Positions 1 to 6,782 of a stretch of DNA of 8,635 nt are shown piece by piece. This DNA comes from Gammaproteobacteria bacterium (GTDB taxonomy: Bacteria > Pseudomonadota > Gammaproteobacteria > Eutrophobiales > Eutrophobiaceae). Position 1 is the stretch's first letter. Every line of letters begins with the position of its first letter. The position numbers and the translations under genes were made by a program. Location: contig JACQHV010000146.1 in assembly GCA_016198885.1 (NCBI GenBank), positions 1-8,635 of the forward strand, given 5' to 3'. The notes under the pieces were generated by a model. That model was not told the origin of the DNA. It searched no databases and saw nothing but the letters and a program-made list of their open reading frames with translations.

Positions 1-1933
1 CCGCGGTCGCCTGCAGCGTATTGTTAATGGAGAAGTCCCGGACGCGTTAAAAAGCAAACGCCTGCTCGCCCTCGATCTGGGGGCGTTGATTGCGGGAGCG
101 AAATTCCGTGGTGAATTTGAAGAACGCCTGAAAGCCGTACTTAATGATCTTGCCAAACAGGAAGGCAAAATTATCCTCTTTATAGACGAGGTCCATACCA
201 TGGTCGGCGCCGGCAAGGCAGAAGGCGCTATGGATGCCGGCAATATGTTGAAGCCTGCGCTTGCGCGCGGTGAACTTCACTGTATTGGCGCTACTACCCT
301 TGACGAATACAGAGAGAATATTGAAAAGGATGCGGCCCTGGAGCGCCGTTTTCAGAAAATTCTGGTGGATGAACCGAATATTGAAGACACGATTGCTATC
401 CTGCGCGGACTCAAGGAACGTTATGAAGTCCATCACAATGTACAGATTACAGATCCGGCAATAGTTGCGGCTGCAACTCTATCACACCGCTATATCACGG
501 ATCGGCAATTACCCGACAAGGCCATAGATCTGATTGATGAATCTGCGAGTCGCATCAGCATCGAGATTGATTCGAAACCGGAAGTCATGGATCGGCTTGA
601 ACGGCGTTTGATTCAGATGAAAATAGAGCGCGAGGCCCTGAAAAAAGAGACCGATGAGGCCTCAAAAAAACGCCTGGTAAAACTGGAGGAAGAAATCAGG
701 AAAACCGAACGTGAATTTTCAGATCTGGAAGAAATCTGGCTTGCGGAAAAGGCAGCTCTGCAGGACGCACATCATATCAAGGAAAAACTTGAACGCGCCC
801 GTCTGGAGTTTGAGACCGCCAAGCGAGCGAGTGATCTGAATCGTATGTCAGAACTTCAATACGGTGTCATTCCTGAACTTGAAAAACAATTGAGAAAGGC
901 GGATCAGGCCGAGATAAAAGACATGAAACTGCTCAGAAACAAAGTCACCGAAAACGAAATCGCAGAGGTCGTTTCCAAATGGACCGGGATCCCCGTGGCA
1001 AAAATGCTTGAAGGAGAGCGCGATAAATTACTGCATATGGAAAATACCCTGCATCAACGCGTGATTGGACAGGACGAGGCAATTATGGCTGTGTCAAACG
1101 CCATCCGCCGTTCACGTGCGGGCATGTCGGATCCCAATCGCCCGAATGGCACTTTTATGTTCCTCGGTCCAACGGGTGTTGGCAAAACCGAGTTATGCAA
1201 GGCACTTGCTGAATTTCTGTTCGATACTGAAGAAGCGTTAATCCGTATCGACATGTCAGAGTATATGGAAAAGCACGCCGTGGCGCGGCTGATCGGGGCG
1301 CCGCCCGGTTATGTGGGATATGAGGAAGGCGGCCATTTGACAGAAGCGGTACGTCGTAAACCATACAGTCTTATTTTGCTGGATGAAGTTGAAAAGGCAC
1401 ACCCTGATGTATTCAACATTTTGTTACAGGTACTTGATGATGGCCGGCTGACGGACGGTCATGGTCGTACTGTTGATTTTCGCAATACCGTGATCGTCAT
1501 GACATCCAATCTCGGCTCAGAACAGATCCAGGAGATGTCTTCTGACAGCGATTATGAAAATATGAAAACAATTGTACTTGGTGTTGTTTCCAGGCAATTC
1601 CGGCCGGAATTCATCAATCGTATTGATGATATCGTGGTCTTTCATGCCCTGCAGAATGGCCAGATCAGGGCCATTGCGGATATACAGGTAAGACACGTAG
1701 CAGAACGCCTGCGCGAGCAGGACATCAGCATAAAGATAACACCGGCTGCCATGGAATGGATTGGAGCAACTGGTTTTGATCCCGTTTATGGGGCAAGGCC
1801 TCTGAAACGCGCCATCCAGACATATCTTGAGACGCCGCTTGCCAAGGAAATCTTGTCGGGTAAATTTGGCCCGGGCGATGCAATTACTGTGGATATCAAG
1901 AAAAACAATTTGATATTTAATGTGAAAAAATAA
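1..1933 (+). CDS. clpB: ATP-dependent chaperone ClpB, 5'-truncated by window edge
   Basis: ClpB is a cytoplasmic AAA+ disaggregase that works with DnaK/DnaJ/GrpE to pull polypeptides out of aggregates after heat stress. The open frame is already running at base 2 and gives 643 residues, which matches the part of E. coli ClpB (857 aa) after about residue 216; the N-domain and first Walker A lie outside. Visible in order: pore-loop-1 segment AGAKFRGEF (Phe where E. coli has Tyr), first Walker B ILFIDE (bases 173-190), arginine-finger segment ALERRFQK, the coiled-coil middle domain (roughly bases 590-960, with the conserved MSELQYG and LEKQL), second Walker A GPTGVGKT (1166-1189), second Walker B LILLDE, pore loop GAPPGYVGYEEGG, arginine finger in FRPEFINRID and sensor-2 GARPLKRAIQ. 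The protein ends at TAA 1931-1933. The internal TTG at 86 is not a real start. Identity is near certain from alignment over the whole length; any heat-shock promoter is outside the window. Confidence 0.98.
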   Translation, partial: RGRLQRIVNGEVPDALKSKRLLALDLGALIAGAKFRGEFEERLKAVLNDLAKQEGKIILFIDEVHTMVGAGKAEGAMDAGNMLKPALARGELHCIGATTLDEYRENIEKDAALERRFQKILVDEPNIEDTIAILRGLKERYEVHHNVQITDPAIVAAATLSHRYITDRQLPDKAIDLIDESASRISIEIDSKPEVMDRLERRLIQMKIEREALKKETDEASKKRLVKLEEEIRKTEREFSDLEEIWLAEKAALQDAHHIKEKLERARLEFETAKRASDLNRMSELQYGVIPELEKQLRKADQAEIKDMKLLRNKVTENEIAEVVSKWTGIPVAKMLEGERDKLLHMENTLHQRVIGQDEAIMAVSNAIRRSRAGMSDPNRPNGTFMFLGPTGVGKTELCKALAEFLFDTEEALIRIDMSEYMEKHAVARLIGAPPGYVGYEEGGHLTEAVRRKPYSLILLDEVEKAHPDVFNILLQVLDDGRLTDGHGRTVDFRNTVIVMTSNLGSEQIQEMSSDSDYENMKTIVLGVVSRQFRPEFINRIDDIVVFHALQNGQIRAIADIQVRHVAERLREQDISIKITPAAMEWIGATGFDPVYGARPLKRAIQTYLETPLAKEILSGKFGPGDAITVDIKKNNLIFNVKK

Positions 1934-2035
1934 CATCCTGTCCTGACTTTAGTGCAGTGCAACATCATATTGTTACCTTAACTGAAATATCACTGTAAAA
2001 ATAAGGCTAACAAGACACTATACAAACATGTGCGT

Positions 2036-2063
2036 GGGAACTACTATTTCCCGGCGTGGGGAA
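2036..2063 (+). other. GGGAA-TTCCC-GGGAA alternating inverted repeat
   Basis: GGGAA at 2036-2040 can pair with TTCCC at 2048-2052 across a 7-base loop. The same TTCCC can instead pair with GGGAA at 2059-2063 across a 6-base loop. The two hairpins exclude each other. The flanks form a near direct repeat, GCGTGGGAA (2032-2040) and GCGTGGGGAA (2054-2063). No T-run follows, so it does not look like an intrinsic terminator. It could be a protein-binding operator upstream of the pilB promoter, or chance. Stems are only 5 bp, so confidence in function is low. Confidence 0.3.
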
Positions 2064-2087
2064 GCGGCCATTAATATGCCAAAGTTG

Positions 2088-2116
2088 TTGGTTATTTCCT
2101 TTATATAATCTAATAT
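2088..2116 (+). promoter_or_regulatory. Candidate sigma-70 promoter for pilB
   Basis: TTGGTT (2088-2093) is separated by 17 bases from TAATAT (2111-2116), each matching the -35 and -10 consensus at four or more of six positions. An exact TATAAT also occurs at 2104-2109, but the hexamer 17 bases before it (AAAGTT) is poor. Either would place the start of transcription about 30-45 bases before the pilB ATG. I looked for a sigma-54 GG-N10-GC signature before pilB and did not find one. Called by eye only. Confidence 0.4.
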
Positions 2117-2131
2117 TTAGACGTTAAACCT

Positions 2132-2142
2132 TGCAATTATGT
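2132..2142 (+). repeat. 11-base motif TGCAATTATGT, copy 1 (before pilB)
   Basis: This sequence lies 13 bases before the pilB ATG and recurs exactly at 5185-5195, 38 bases before the pilD ATG. It overlaps the presumed pilB leader, where a ribosome would bind, and there is no Shine-Dalgarno sequence between it and the start codon. It may be a shared transcriptional or translational signal of the pilus genes, or a coincidence of A+T-rich sequence. Confidence 0.3.
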
Positions 2143-2155
2143 AATAATAACCAGC

Positions 2156-3877
2156 ATGGCGGTCTCAACAAGTAAAATTCAACTTTCAGGTCTTGCCAGA
2201 AAACTGGTGATTGACGGTTTGCTTGGTGAAGATTCCGCACAACAAGCCTTTCAAGGCGCATTAAAAGAGAAGATACCCTTTGTCTCCTATCTCGTCGCCA
2301 ACAATCTGGTACCTGGCAAAAAAATTGCACTTTCTGCTGCACAGGAATTTGGTGTCCCTTTACTTGATATTAATGCTATCGAACTCGACAAGGATATTAC
2401 CAAACTGGTCAAGGAAGATCTGATCAAGAAACATCATGCCTTACCCATTTTCAAACGGGGTAAACGTCTCTTCGTCGCAGTCTCTGATCCTACAAATCTT
2501 CAGGCACTTGATGAGATCAAGTTTGCAGTCGGTATGGGCACCGATGCGATTCTGGTCGAGGAAGACAAACTCGCCAAATCAATAGACAATGCACTGGATG
2601 CGGCGGGCGGCAGTCTTATGGATTCTATGGAAGATGACGGTCTTGAGAATCTTGATGGCCTTGAAACAGTGGATGAAACCGCTGATAAACCCCAGGATGA
2701 TGGCGAAGTTGATGATGCCCCGGTAGTACGTTTTGTTAATAAGGTGCTACTGGATGCCATCAAGCGGGGAGCTTCTGATTTGCATTTTGAGCCCTATGAA
2801 AAGTTCTTCCGTGTCCGCTTCCGTGTTGACGGTGTGCTGGAGGAAATTACCAAGCCACCTTTAAGTCTATCCATGAAGATCGCAGCGCGTATCAAGGTGA
2901 TGTCGCGACTGGATGTATCAGAACGGCGTGTACCGCAAGATGGCCGTATCAAGTTAAAACTATCCAAGGACAAGGCCATTGACTTTCGTGTCAGCACCTG
3001 CCCGACGTTGTTTGGCGAGAAGGCAGTTTTACGTATCCTCGATTCCAGCGCCGCAAAACTGCAGATAGATATGCTAGGTTATGAAGATTTTCAAAAGGAA
3101 CTGTTCCTCAAAAATCTGCACAAACCCTACGGAATGTTTCTGGTCACAGGCCCAACCGGGAGTGGCAAGACAGTTTCGCTCTATGCCGGCATCAACATTT
3201 TGAATCAGACTGATGTCAATATCTCCACGGCCGAAGACCCGGTTGAAATCAATCTGCCTGGTGTCAACCAGGTGCAGGTGGATGAACGCACAGGCATGAC
3301 CTTCCCCAAGGCATTAAAGGCCTTCCTGCGCCAGGATCCGGATATTATTCTTGTTGGTGAGATACGTGATTACGATACCGGGTCCATCGCAGTAAAAGCC
3401 GCACAGACAGGCCACATGGTGATGTCAACCTTGCATACCAATGATGGACCGCAAACGCTTACACGTTTGCAGGATATGGGTATCCAGGCATTTGCCGTTG
3501 CCACAACCATCAATCTCATCACGGGGCAGCGATTGTGCCGACGGTTGCATCCTGACTATAAGGTCTCCATTGATATGCCGAAAGATGCAATGCTTAAAGA
3601 AGGTTTCCCGGAGGAATGGGTTAATGCAGGTATCAGCATTTTCGGTCCGGGCGAAGGCAGCGATTGCCCCAGCGGTTACAAGGGACGCGCCGGTATCTAT
3701 CAGGTCATGCCTATCACGGATGCCATGAAGCGATTGATTATTGAAGGCGCCAATGCCGTGCAACTTGCAGACCAGGCAAGATCGGAAGGTATCTGGGATC
3801 TACGTGCCTCCGGTTTAAAGAAGGTGAAGGACGGCATCACCAGTCTCGCTGAAGTAAACCGCGTAACTATAGAATAA
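2156..3877 (+). CDS. pilB: Type IV pilus assembly ATPase PilB
   Basis: PilB is the cytoplasmic hexameric ATPase that powers pilus extension by acting on PilC. The 573 residues are of usual family length. The GspE/MshE-type N-terminal domain covers about residues 10-150, followed by an acidic linker (about 150-189), then the ATPase core starting at DDAPVVRFVNKVL. Core motifs: Walker A GPTGSGKT (332-339), Asp box STAEDPVE (357-364), Walker B IILVGEIRD with Glu402, His box GHMVMSTLHTND with His420 and His427. The C-terminal zinc-binding tetracysteine is degenerate: the usual first CxxC reads HPDY (465-468) and the second reads GSDC (501-504), leaving Cys504 and an off-register Cys461. ATG 2156 is the only plausible start, since TAA 2111-2113 is in frame upstream and the N-terminus resembles other PilBs. 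No Shine-Dalgarno is seen. pilC follows after 4 bases, so the two are co-transcribed. Confidence 0.97.
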   Translation: MAVSTSKIQLSGLARKLVIDGLLGEDSAQQAFQGALKEKIPFVSYLVANNLVPGKKIALSAAQEFGVPLLDINAIELDKDITKLVKEDLIKKHHALPIFKRGKRLFVAVSDPTNLQALDEIKFAVGMGTDAILVEEDKLAKSIDNALDAAGGSLMDSMEDDGLENLDGLETVDETADKPQDDGEVDDAPVVRFVNKVLLDAIKRGASDLHFEPYEKFFRVRFRVDGVLEEITKPPLSLSMKIAARIKVMSRLDVSERRVPQDGRIKLKLSKDKAIDFRVSTCPTLFGEKAVLRILDSSAAKLQIDMLGYEDFQKELFLKNLHKPYGMFLVTGPTGSGKTVSLYAGINILNQTDVNISTAEDPVEINLPGVNQVQVDERTGMTFPKALKAFLRQDPDIILVGEIRDYDTGSIAVKAAQTGHMVMSTLHTNDGPQTLTRLQDMGIQAFAVATTINLITGQRLCRRLHPDYKVSIDMPKDAMLKEGFPEEWVNAGISIFGPGEGSDCPSGYKGRAGIYQVMPITDAMKRLIIEGANAVQLADQARSEGIWDLRASGLKKVKDGITSLAEVNRVTIE

Positions 3878-3881
3878 TACC

Positions 3882-5102
3882 ATGGCTGAAGCTGCAAAAT
3901 CGGTAATGTTTGTCTGGGAAGGCACGGATAAGCAGGGCAAACGTGTCAAGGGTGAAATGAGCGGTCAAAGTGACACCCTGATCAAAGCCGTCCTGCGCCG
4001 CCAGGGAATCAATCCCACCAAGGTCAAGAAAAAACCCAAATCACTAGTCGGTGGAGGCAGAAGAAAGAAGATTACACCAAAGGACATTACAGTCTTCAGC
4101 CGTCAACTTGCAACCATGATGTCATCCGGTGTACCACTTGTGCAGGCTTTTGAGATTGTGGGCCGTGGTCATGATAACGCAAGCATGCAAGACCTTGTCC
4201 TCGGTATCAAGGCCGACGTTGAAGCTGGCGGTGCTTTGACCGATGCCCTGCGCAAACGTCCCCTTCAGTTTAATGATTTGTACTGTAACCTCGTTGAAGC
4301 CGGTGAACATGCCGGTATTCTGGAAGGCATCCTGCACAAGATTGCAACCTATATGGAAAAGACCGAGGCACTCAAGTCCAAGATCAAGTCAGCGTTATTT
4401 TATCCGGCCGCGGTCATTGTGGTGGCCTTCATTATCGTCACCATCCTGATGATCTTCGTGATCCCGCAGTTCCAGGAGTTATTCGCAAGTTTCGGCGCTG
4501 ATCTGCCGGCACTGACCATGATGATCATCAATATGTCCAAATGGTTTCAGTCCTACTGGTGGGCGCTCGGTGGTGGTATAGTCGGAATTGTATTCGGGTT
4601 TCTGGAACTCAGAAAACGCTCAAAGGCCTTTGGTCAATTTCTGGATCGAATGTCACTCAAAATACCGATCATCGGTATGATTCTGAATAAAGCGGCGATA
4701 GCCCGCTTTGCAAGGACTCTTGAAACCATGTTTGCCGCCGGCACACCACTGGTTGAAGCCATGACATCTGTCGCCGGCGCCTGCGGTAATATTGTCTACT
4801 ATAACGCCACGATAAAGATCCGTGACGAGATCTCTACCGGTACCCAGCTTCAGGCGGCTATGCGTAATGTTGGACTGTTTCCTAATATGGTCATCCAAAT
4901 GGTGGCCATTGGTGAAGAATCGGGCGCTATTGATACCATGCTAGGCAAGGTGGCCGACTGGTATGAACAGGAAGTGGATGATGCAGTTGAGGCACTGACC
5001 AGTTTGTTGGAACCCATGATCATGGCCTTCCTGGGTGTTGTTATCGGCGGTCTCGTGATAGGCATGTATCTCCCAATATTCAAGATGGGCGCGGTTGTAT
5101 AG
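3882..5102 (+). CDS. pilC: Type IV pilus inner-membrane platform protein PilC
   Basis: PilC is the polytopic membrane protein on which PilB (extension) and PilT (retraction) act to insert or remove pilins. The 406 residues match the family length and contain two T2SSF (GspF-like) cytoplasmic repeats. The first starts near TVFSRQLATMMSSGVPLVQAF and the second near ARFARTLETMFAAGTPLVEAM, the paired FxRxLxxMxxxGxPL signature. Hydrophobic segments are at about 171-195 (ALFYPAAVIVVAF...), 224-243 (YWWALGGGIVGIV...) and 379-398 (near the C-terminus, ending YLPIF), the expected three-helix topology. The basic segment GGGRRKK lies before the first repeat. The ATG lies 4 bases after the pilB stop and has no Shine-Dalgarno sequence, so translation is probably coupled to pilB. 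A stem-loop follows 16 bases after the stop. Confidence 0.97.
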   Translation: MAEAAKSVMFVWEGTDKQGKRVKGEMSGQSDTLIKAVLRRQGINPTKVKKKPKSLVGGGRRKKITPKDITVFSRQLATMMSSGVPLVQAFEIVGRGHDNASMQDLVLGIKADVEAGGALTDALRKRPLQFNDLYCNLVEAGEHAGILEGILHKIATYMEKTEALKSKIKSALFYPAAVIVVAFIIVTILMIFVIPQFQELFASFGADLPALTMMIINMSKWFQSYWWALGGGIVGIVFGFLELRKRSKAFGQFLDRMSLKIPIIGMILNKAAIARFARTLETMFAAGTPLVEAMTSVAGACGNIVYYNATIKIRDEISTGTQLQAAMRNVGLFPNMVIQMVAIGEESGAIDTMLGKVADWYEQEVDDAVEALTSLLEPMIMAFLGVVIGGLVIGMYLPIFKMGAVV

Positions 5103-5118
5103 TTTCAATTTGCTATCT

Positions 5119-5153
5119 TGATGGTCGGATCCCTCCAGGATCATCTACCATCA
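5119..5153 (+). terminator. Stem-loop after pilC, possible attenuator or weak terminator
   Basis: TGATGGT (5119-5125) is the exact reverse complement of ACCATCA (5147-5153). Inside it, GATCC (5128-5132, shared with GGATCC) pairs with GGATC (5138-5142) around the 5-base loop CTCCA, leaving a small asymmetric internal bulge. This gives 12 base pairs in total, beginning 16 bases after the pilC stop. The following sequence is CAATATTT, not a clear T-run, so it is not a textbook intrinsic terminator. It could reduce read-through into pilD, protect the 3' end of pilBC mRNA, or mark a processing site. The structure itself is plain in the sequence; the function is inferred. Confidence 0.45.
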
Positions 5154-5184
5154 CAATATTTCAACTTATTCGCCTTTGTTTCCC

Positions 5185-5195
5185 TGCAATTATGT
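5185..5195 (+). repeat. 11-base motif TGCAATTATGT, copy 2 (before pilD)
   Basis: This is identical to 2132-2142 before pilB. Here it lies 38 bases before the pilD ATG, between the post-pilC stem-loop and the start codon. No good -35/-10 pair or sigma-54 GG-N10-GC signature is positioned around it. Confidence 0.3.
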
Positions 5196-5233
5196 GTCAT
5201 CGATCACCTGTTATTTGATTAATTTCTGATCCC

Positions 5234-6100
5234 ATGCCGATTACTTCCTACCTGCAAATGCACGCCGATGTTCTCATTACCTTCATGTCCATATTGGGTC
5301 TGATTATCGGCAGCTTTCTCAATGTTGTGATCTATAGATTGCCCATCATGATGGAACGCGAGTGGCGCACACAATGCAGGGATTTATTAAATCTCCCGGA
5401 TCAACATGAAGAAATTCATGAACCATTTAACCTCTTCACTCCACGATCGCGTTGTCCGCAATGCAATCACAACATCAGTGCCATGGAAAATATACCTGTC
5501 ATCAGTTATCTGCTATTGAAAGGGAAATGCCGGGTATGTAATTCGCCTATTTCAATACGTTACCCGCTGGTCGAAGCTGTCTGTGGACTATTGACTGCCT
5601 ATATTGCATGGCATTTTGGTTACAGCATACAGATGTTCTTTGCTGTTCTTCTGACCTGGGCTCTTATTTGTCTCTGCATGATCGATATTGACCGGCAATT
5701 ACTCCCGGATGACATTACCCTGCCTTTTCTATGGCTGGGCATAGCCTGCAATATGTTCGGCGTATTTACAGATATCTATTCGAGTCTTGCGGGGGTGATG
5801 CTGGGTTATGGATCGTTATGGTTGATTTATATTGCATTTAAGCTAATTACTGGTAAGGAAGGGATGGGGTATGGTGATTTCAAACTCCTTGCCTTGTTAG
5901 GTGGGTGGCTCGGCTGGCAAATGCTCCCACTTGTCATTTTATTCTCATCCATGCTTGGCGCAGTTATCGGAATCTATCTGATCATCTTTCGCAAGCACGA
6001 CAAGAATATTCCTGTCCCGTTTGGACCCTTTCTCGCCATATCGGGCTGGGTTGCGCTGATTTGGGGAAGAGAGATCATTACAGCTTATCTTAATTGGTGA
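5234..6100 (+). CDS. pilD: Type IV prepilin peptidase / N-methyltransferase PilD
   Basis: PilD is an inner-membrane aspartic protease that cuts the leader from type IV prepilins and pseudopilins and then methylates the new N-terminus. The 288 residues match family length. The first membrane segment (about 12-34) ends in GSFLNVVIYRLP. A cytoplasmic domain follows with two zinc-binding pairs, Cys74/Cys77 (CPQC) and Cys99/Cys102 (CRVC), then ISIRYPLVE. The catalytic aspartates are Asp151 in MIDIDRQLLPD and Asp215 in GMGYGDFK. Their 64-residue spacing equals that of the characterised pair in other family members. Several further membrane segments follow, and PVPFGPFLA lies near the end. ATG 5234 is fixed by an in-frame TGA at 5216-5218 and by the usual N-terminal length. 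No Shine-Dalgarno is visible. The gap before the gene suggests its own expression control, while its 3' end runs straight into coaE. Confidence 0.97.
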   Translation: MPITSYLQMHADVLITFMSILGLIIGSFLNVVIYRLPIMMEREWRTQCRDLLNLPDQHEEIHEPFNLFTPRSRCPQCNHNISAMENIPVISYLLLKGKCRVCNSPISIRYPLVEAVCGLLTAYIAWHFGYSIQMFFAVLLTWALICLCMIDIDRQLLPDDITLPFLWLGIACNMFGVFTDIYSSLAGVMLGYGSLWLIYIAFKLITGKEGMGYGDFKLLALLGGWLGWQMLPLVILFSSMLGAVIGIYLIIFRKHDKNIPVPFGPFLAISGWVALIWGREIITAYLNW

Positions 6101-6105
6101 TCACC
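6096..6105 (+). promoter_or_regulatory. Ribosome binding site of coaE inside the palindrome GGTGATCACC
   Basis: GGTGA (6096-6100) includes the pilD TGA stop and sits 8 bases before GTG 6109, good Shine-Dalgarno spacing. This favours 6109 as the coaE start over TTG 6094 or GTG 6097. The ten bases GGTGATCACC form a perfect palindrome, which may be incidental. The arrangement implies that ribosomes finishing pilD are handed on to coaE. Confidence 0.5.
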
Positions 6106-6108
6106 ACT

Positions 6109-6735
6109 GTGAAACCAACATTACGTATTGGACTCACGGGTGGTATTGGCAGTGGCAAGAGTACAGTATGCAAACTATTTGCAGATTTCGGGGTTCCCAT
6201 AATAGATGCTGATCAGATTGCGCATGAGCTTGTCCGTCCAGGTCAACCTGCCTTGCAGGCTATCGTAGAGACATTTGGGGAAGAAATAATTACTGATTAT
6301 AAAGGCAATCTGGATCGGAAACGCCTACAAGAATTAATTTTCCTGGATTCGGACTCAAGGAAGAAACTGGAAAATATACTTCACCCTTTGGTTTATGATG
6401 AAATCGAGAATCAGCTCACAAAGATAACCAATCCATATTGCATTATATGCATACCGCTCTTAATCGAAACGCGTGCAATGAATAAGGTCGACAGAGTTCT
6501 TGTTATAGATATCCCGGAAGCACTACAAATTCAACGCGCCTGTCAACGTGATAATATGAATATTGAAAATATACAAAAAATCATGTGGGCACAGACTTCA
6601 CGTGATATTCGACTGAATGCTGCAGACGATATAATTCATAACGATGGTAATTTGACATCACTTCATAAACAGGTTAAGGATTTACACGAGTGTTATACAA
6701 AAACTGCAGCAGATATCATTGTCAGGCCAGCCTAA
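6109..6735 (+). CDS. coaE: Dephospho-CoA kinase
   Basis: CoaE phosphorylates the 3'-hydroxyl of dephospho-coenzyme A with ATP, the last step of CoA synthesis, in the cytoplasm. From GTG 6109 the protein has 208 residues, close to the family norm. The N-terminus reaches the P-loop at once (LRIGLTGGIGSGKS, Lys17), as in other CoaE proteins. Other hallmarks are IIDADQIAHELV (Asp33, Asp35), the LHP motif (His92-Pro93), IPLLIE (Glu120), and the lid and C-terminal part with RACQRDN, AQTSRDIRLNAADDIIHNDG. Start choice: GTG 6109 has GGTGA 8 bases upstream. GTG 6097 would overlap the pilD stop as GTGA and add four residues, and TTG 6094 is the longest option. The coaE link with pilBCD is common in gammaproteobacteria. 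Expression is probably from pilD read-through, since no separate promoter is visible. Confidence 0.96.
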   Translation: MKPTLRIGLTGGIGSGKSTVCKLFADFGVPIIDADQIAHELVRPGQPALQAIVETFGEEIITDYKGNLDRKRLQELIFLDSDSRKKLENILHPLVYDEIENQLTKITNPYCIICIPLLIETRAMNKVDRVLVIDIPEALQIQRACQRDNMNIENIQKIMWAQTSRDIRLNAADDIIHNDGNLTSLHKQVKDLHECYTKTAADIIVRPA

Positions 6736-6782
6736 CTGGTAGACAATTAAAGTATTAATGAAAAACAATAACGGTTTAACTT

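Larger units (their letters stand above)
1934..2155. other. clpB-pilB intergenic region, no gene
   Basis: This 222-base gap is A+T-rich apart from a G+C-rich patch around 2030-2069. I see no tRNA, no pilin gene and no small reading frame with a recognisable product. It holds a candidate promoter for pilB near its right end and a GGGAA / TTCCC / GGGAA arrangement at 2036-2063. No hairpin followed by a T-run is visible after clpB, so how clpB transcription ends is unclear. Confidence 0.8.

Noticed and set aside
1517..1936. 139-residue open frame antisense to the end of clpB
   Set aside because: It is fully covered by the conserved ClpB C-terminal ATPase domain, has no recognisable domain, and looks like a shadow of the clpB codons.
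2121..2137. Possible sigma-54 promoter (TTGCA) before pilB
   Set aside because: The GC of TTGCA at 2133-2134 would need GG at 2121-2122, but the bases there are AC; the matching place before pilD also lacks GG.
3425..3763. 112-residue open frame antisense inside pilB
   Set aside because: It lies over the conserved His box and C-terminal lobe of PilB, with no family resemblance or ribosome binding site.
6740..6769. TAGACA as a -35 box for a zapD promoter
   Set aside because: The hexamers 16-18 bases downstream (AAAACA, AAACAA, AACAAT) do not resemble a -10 box, so a promoter cannot be supported.
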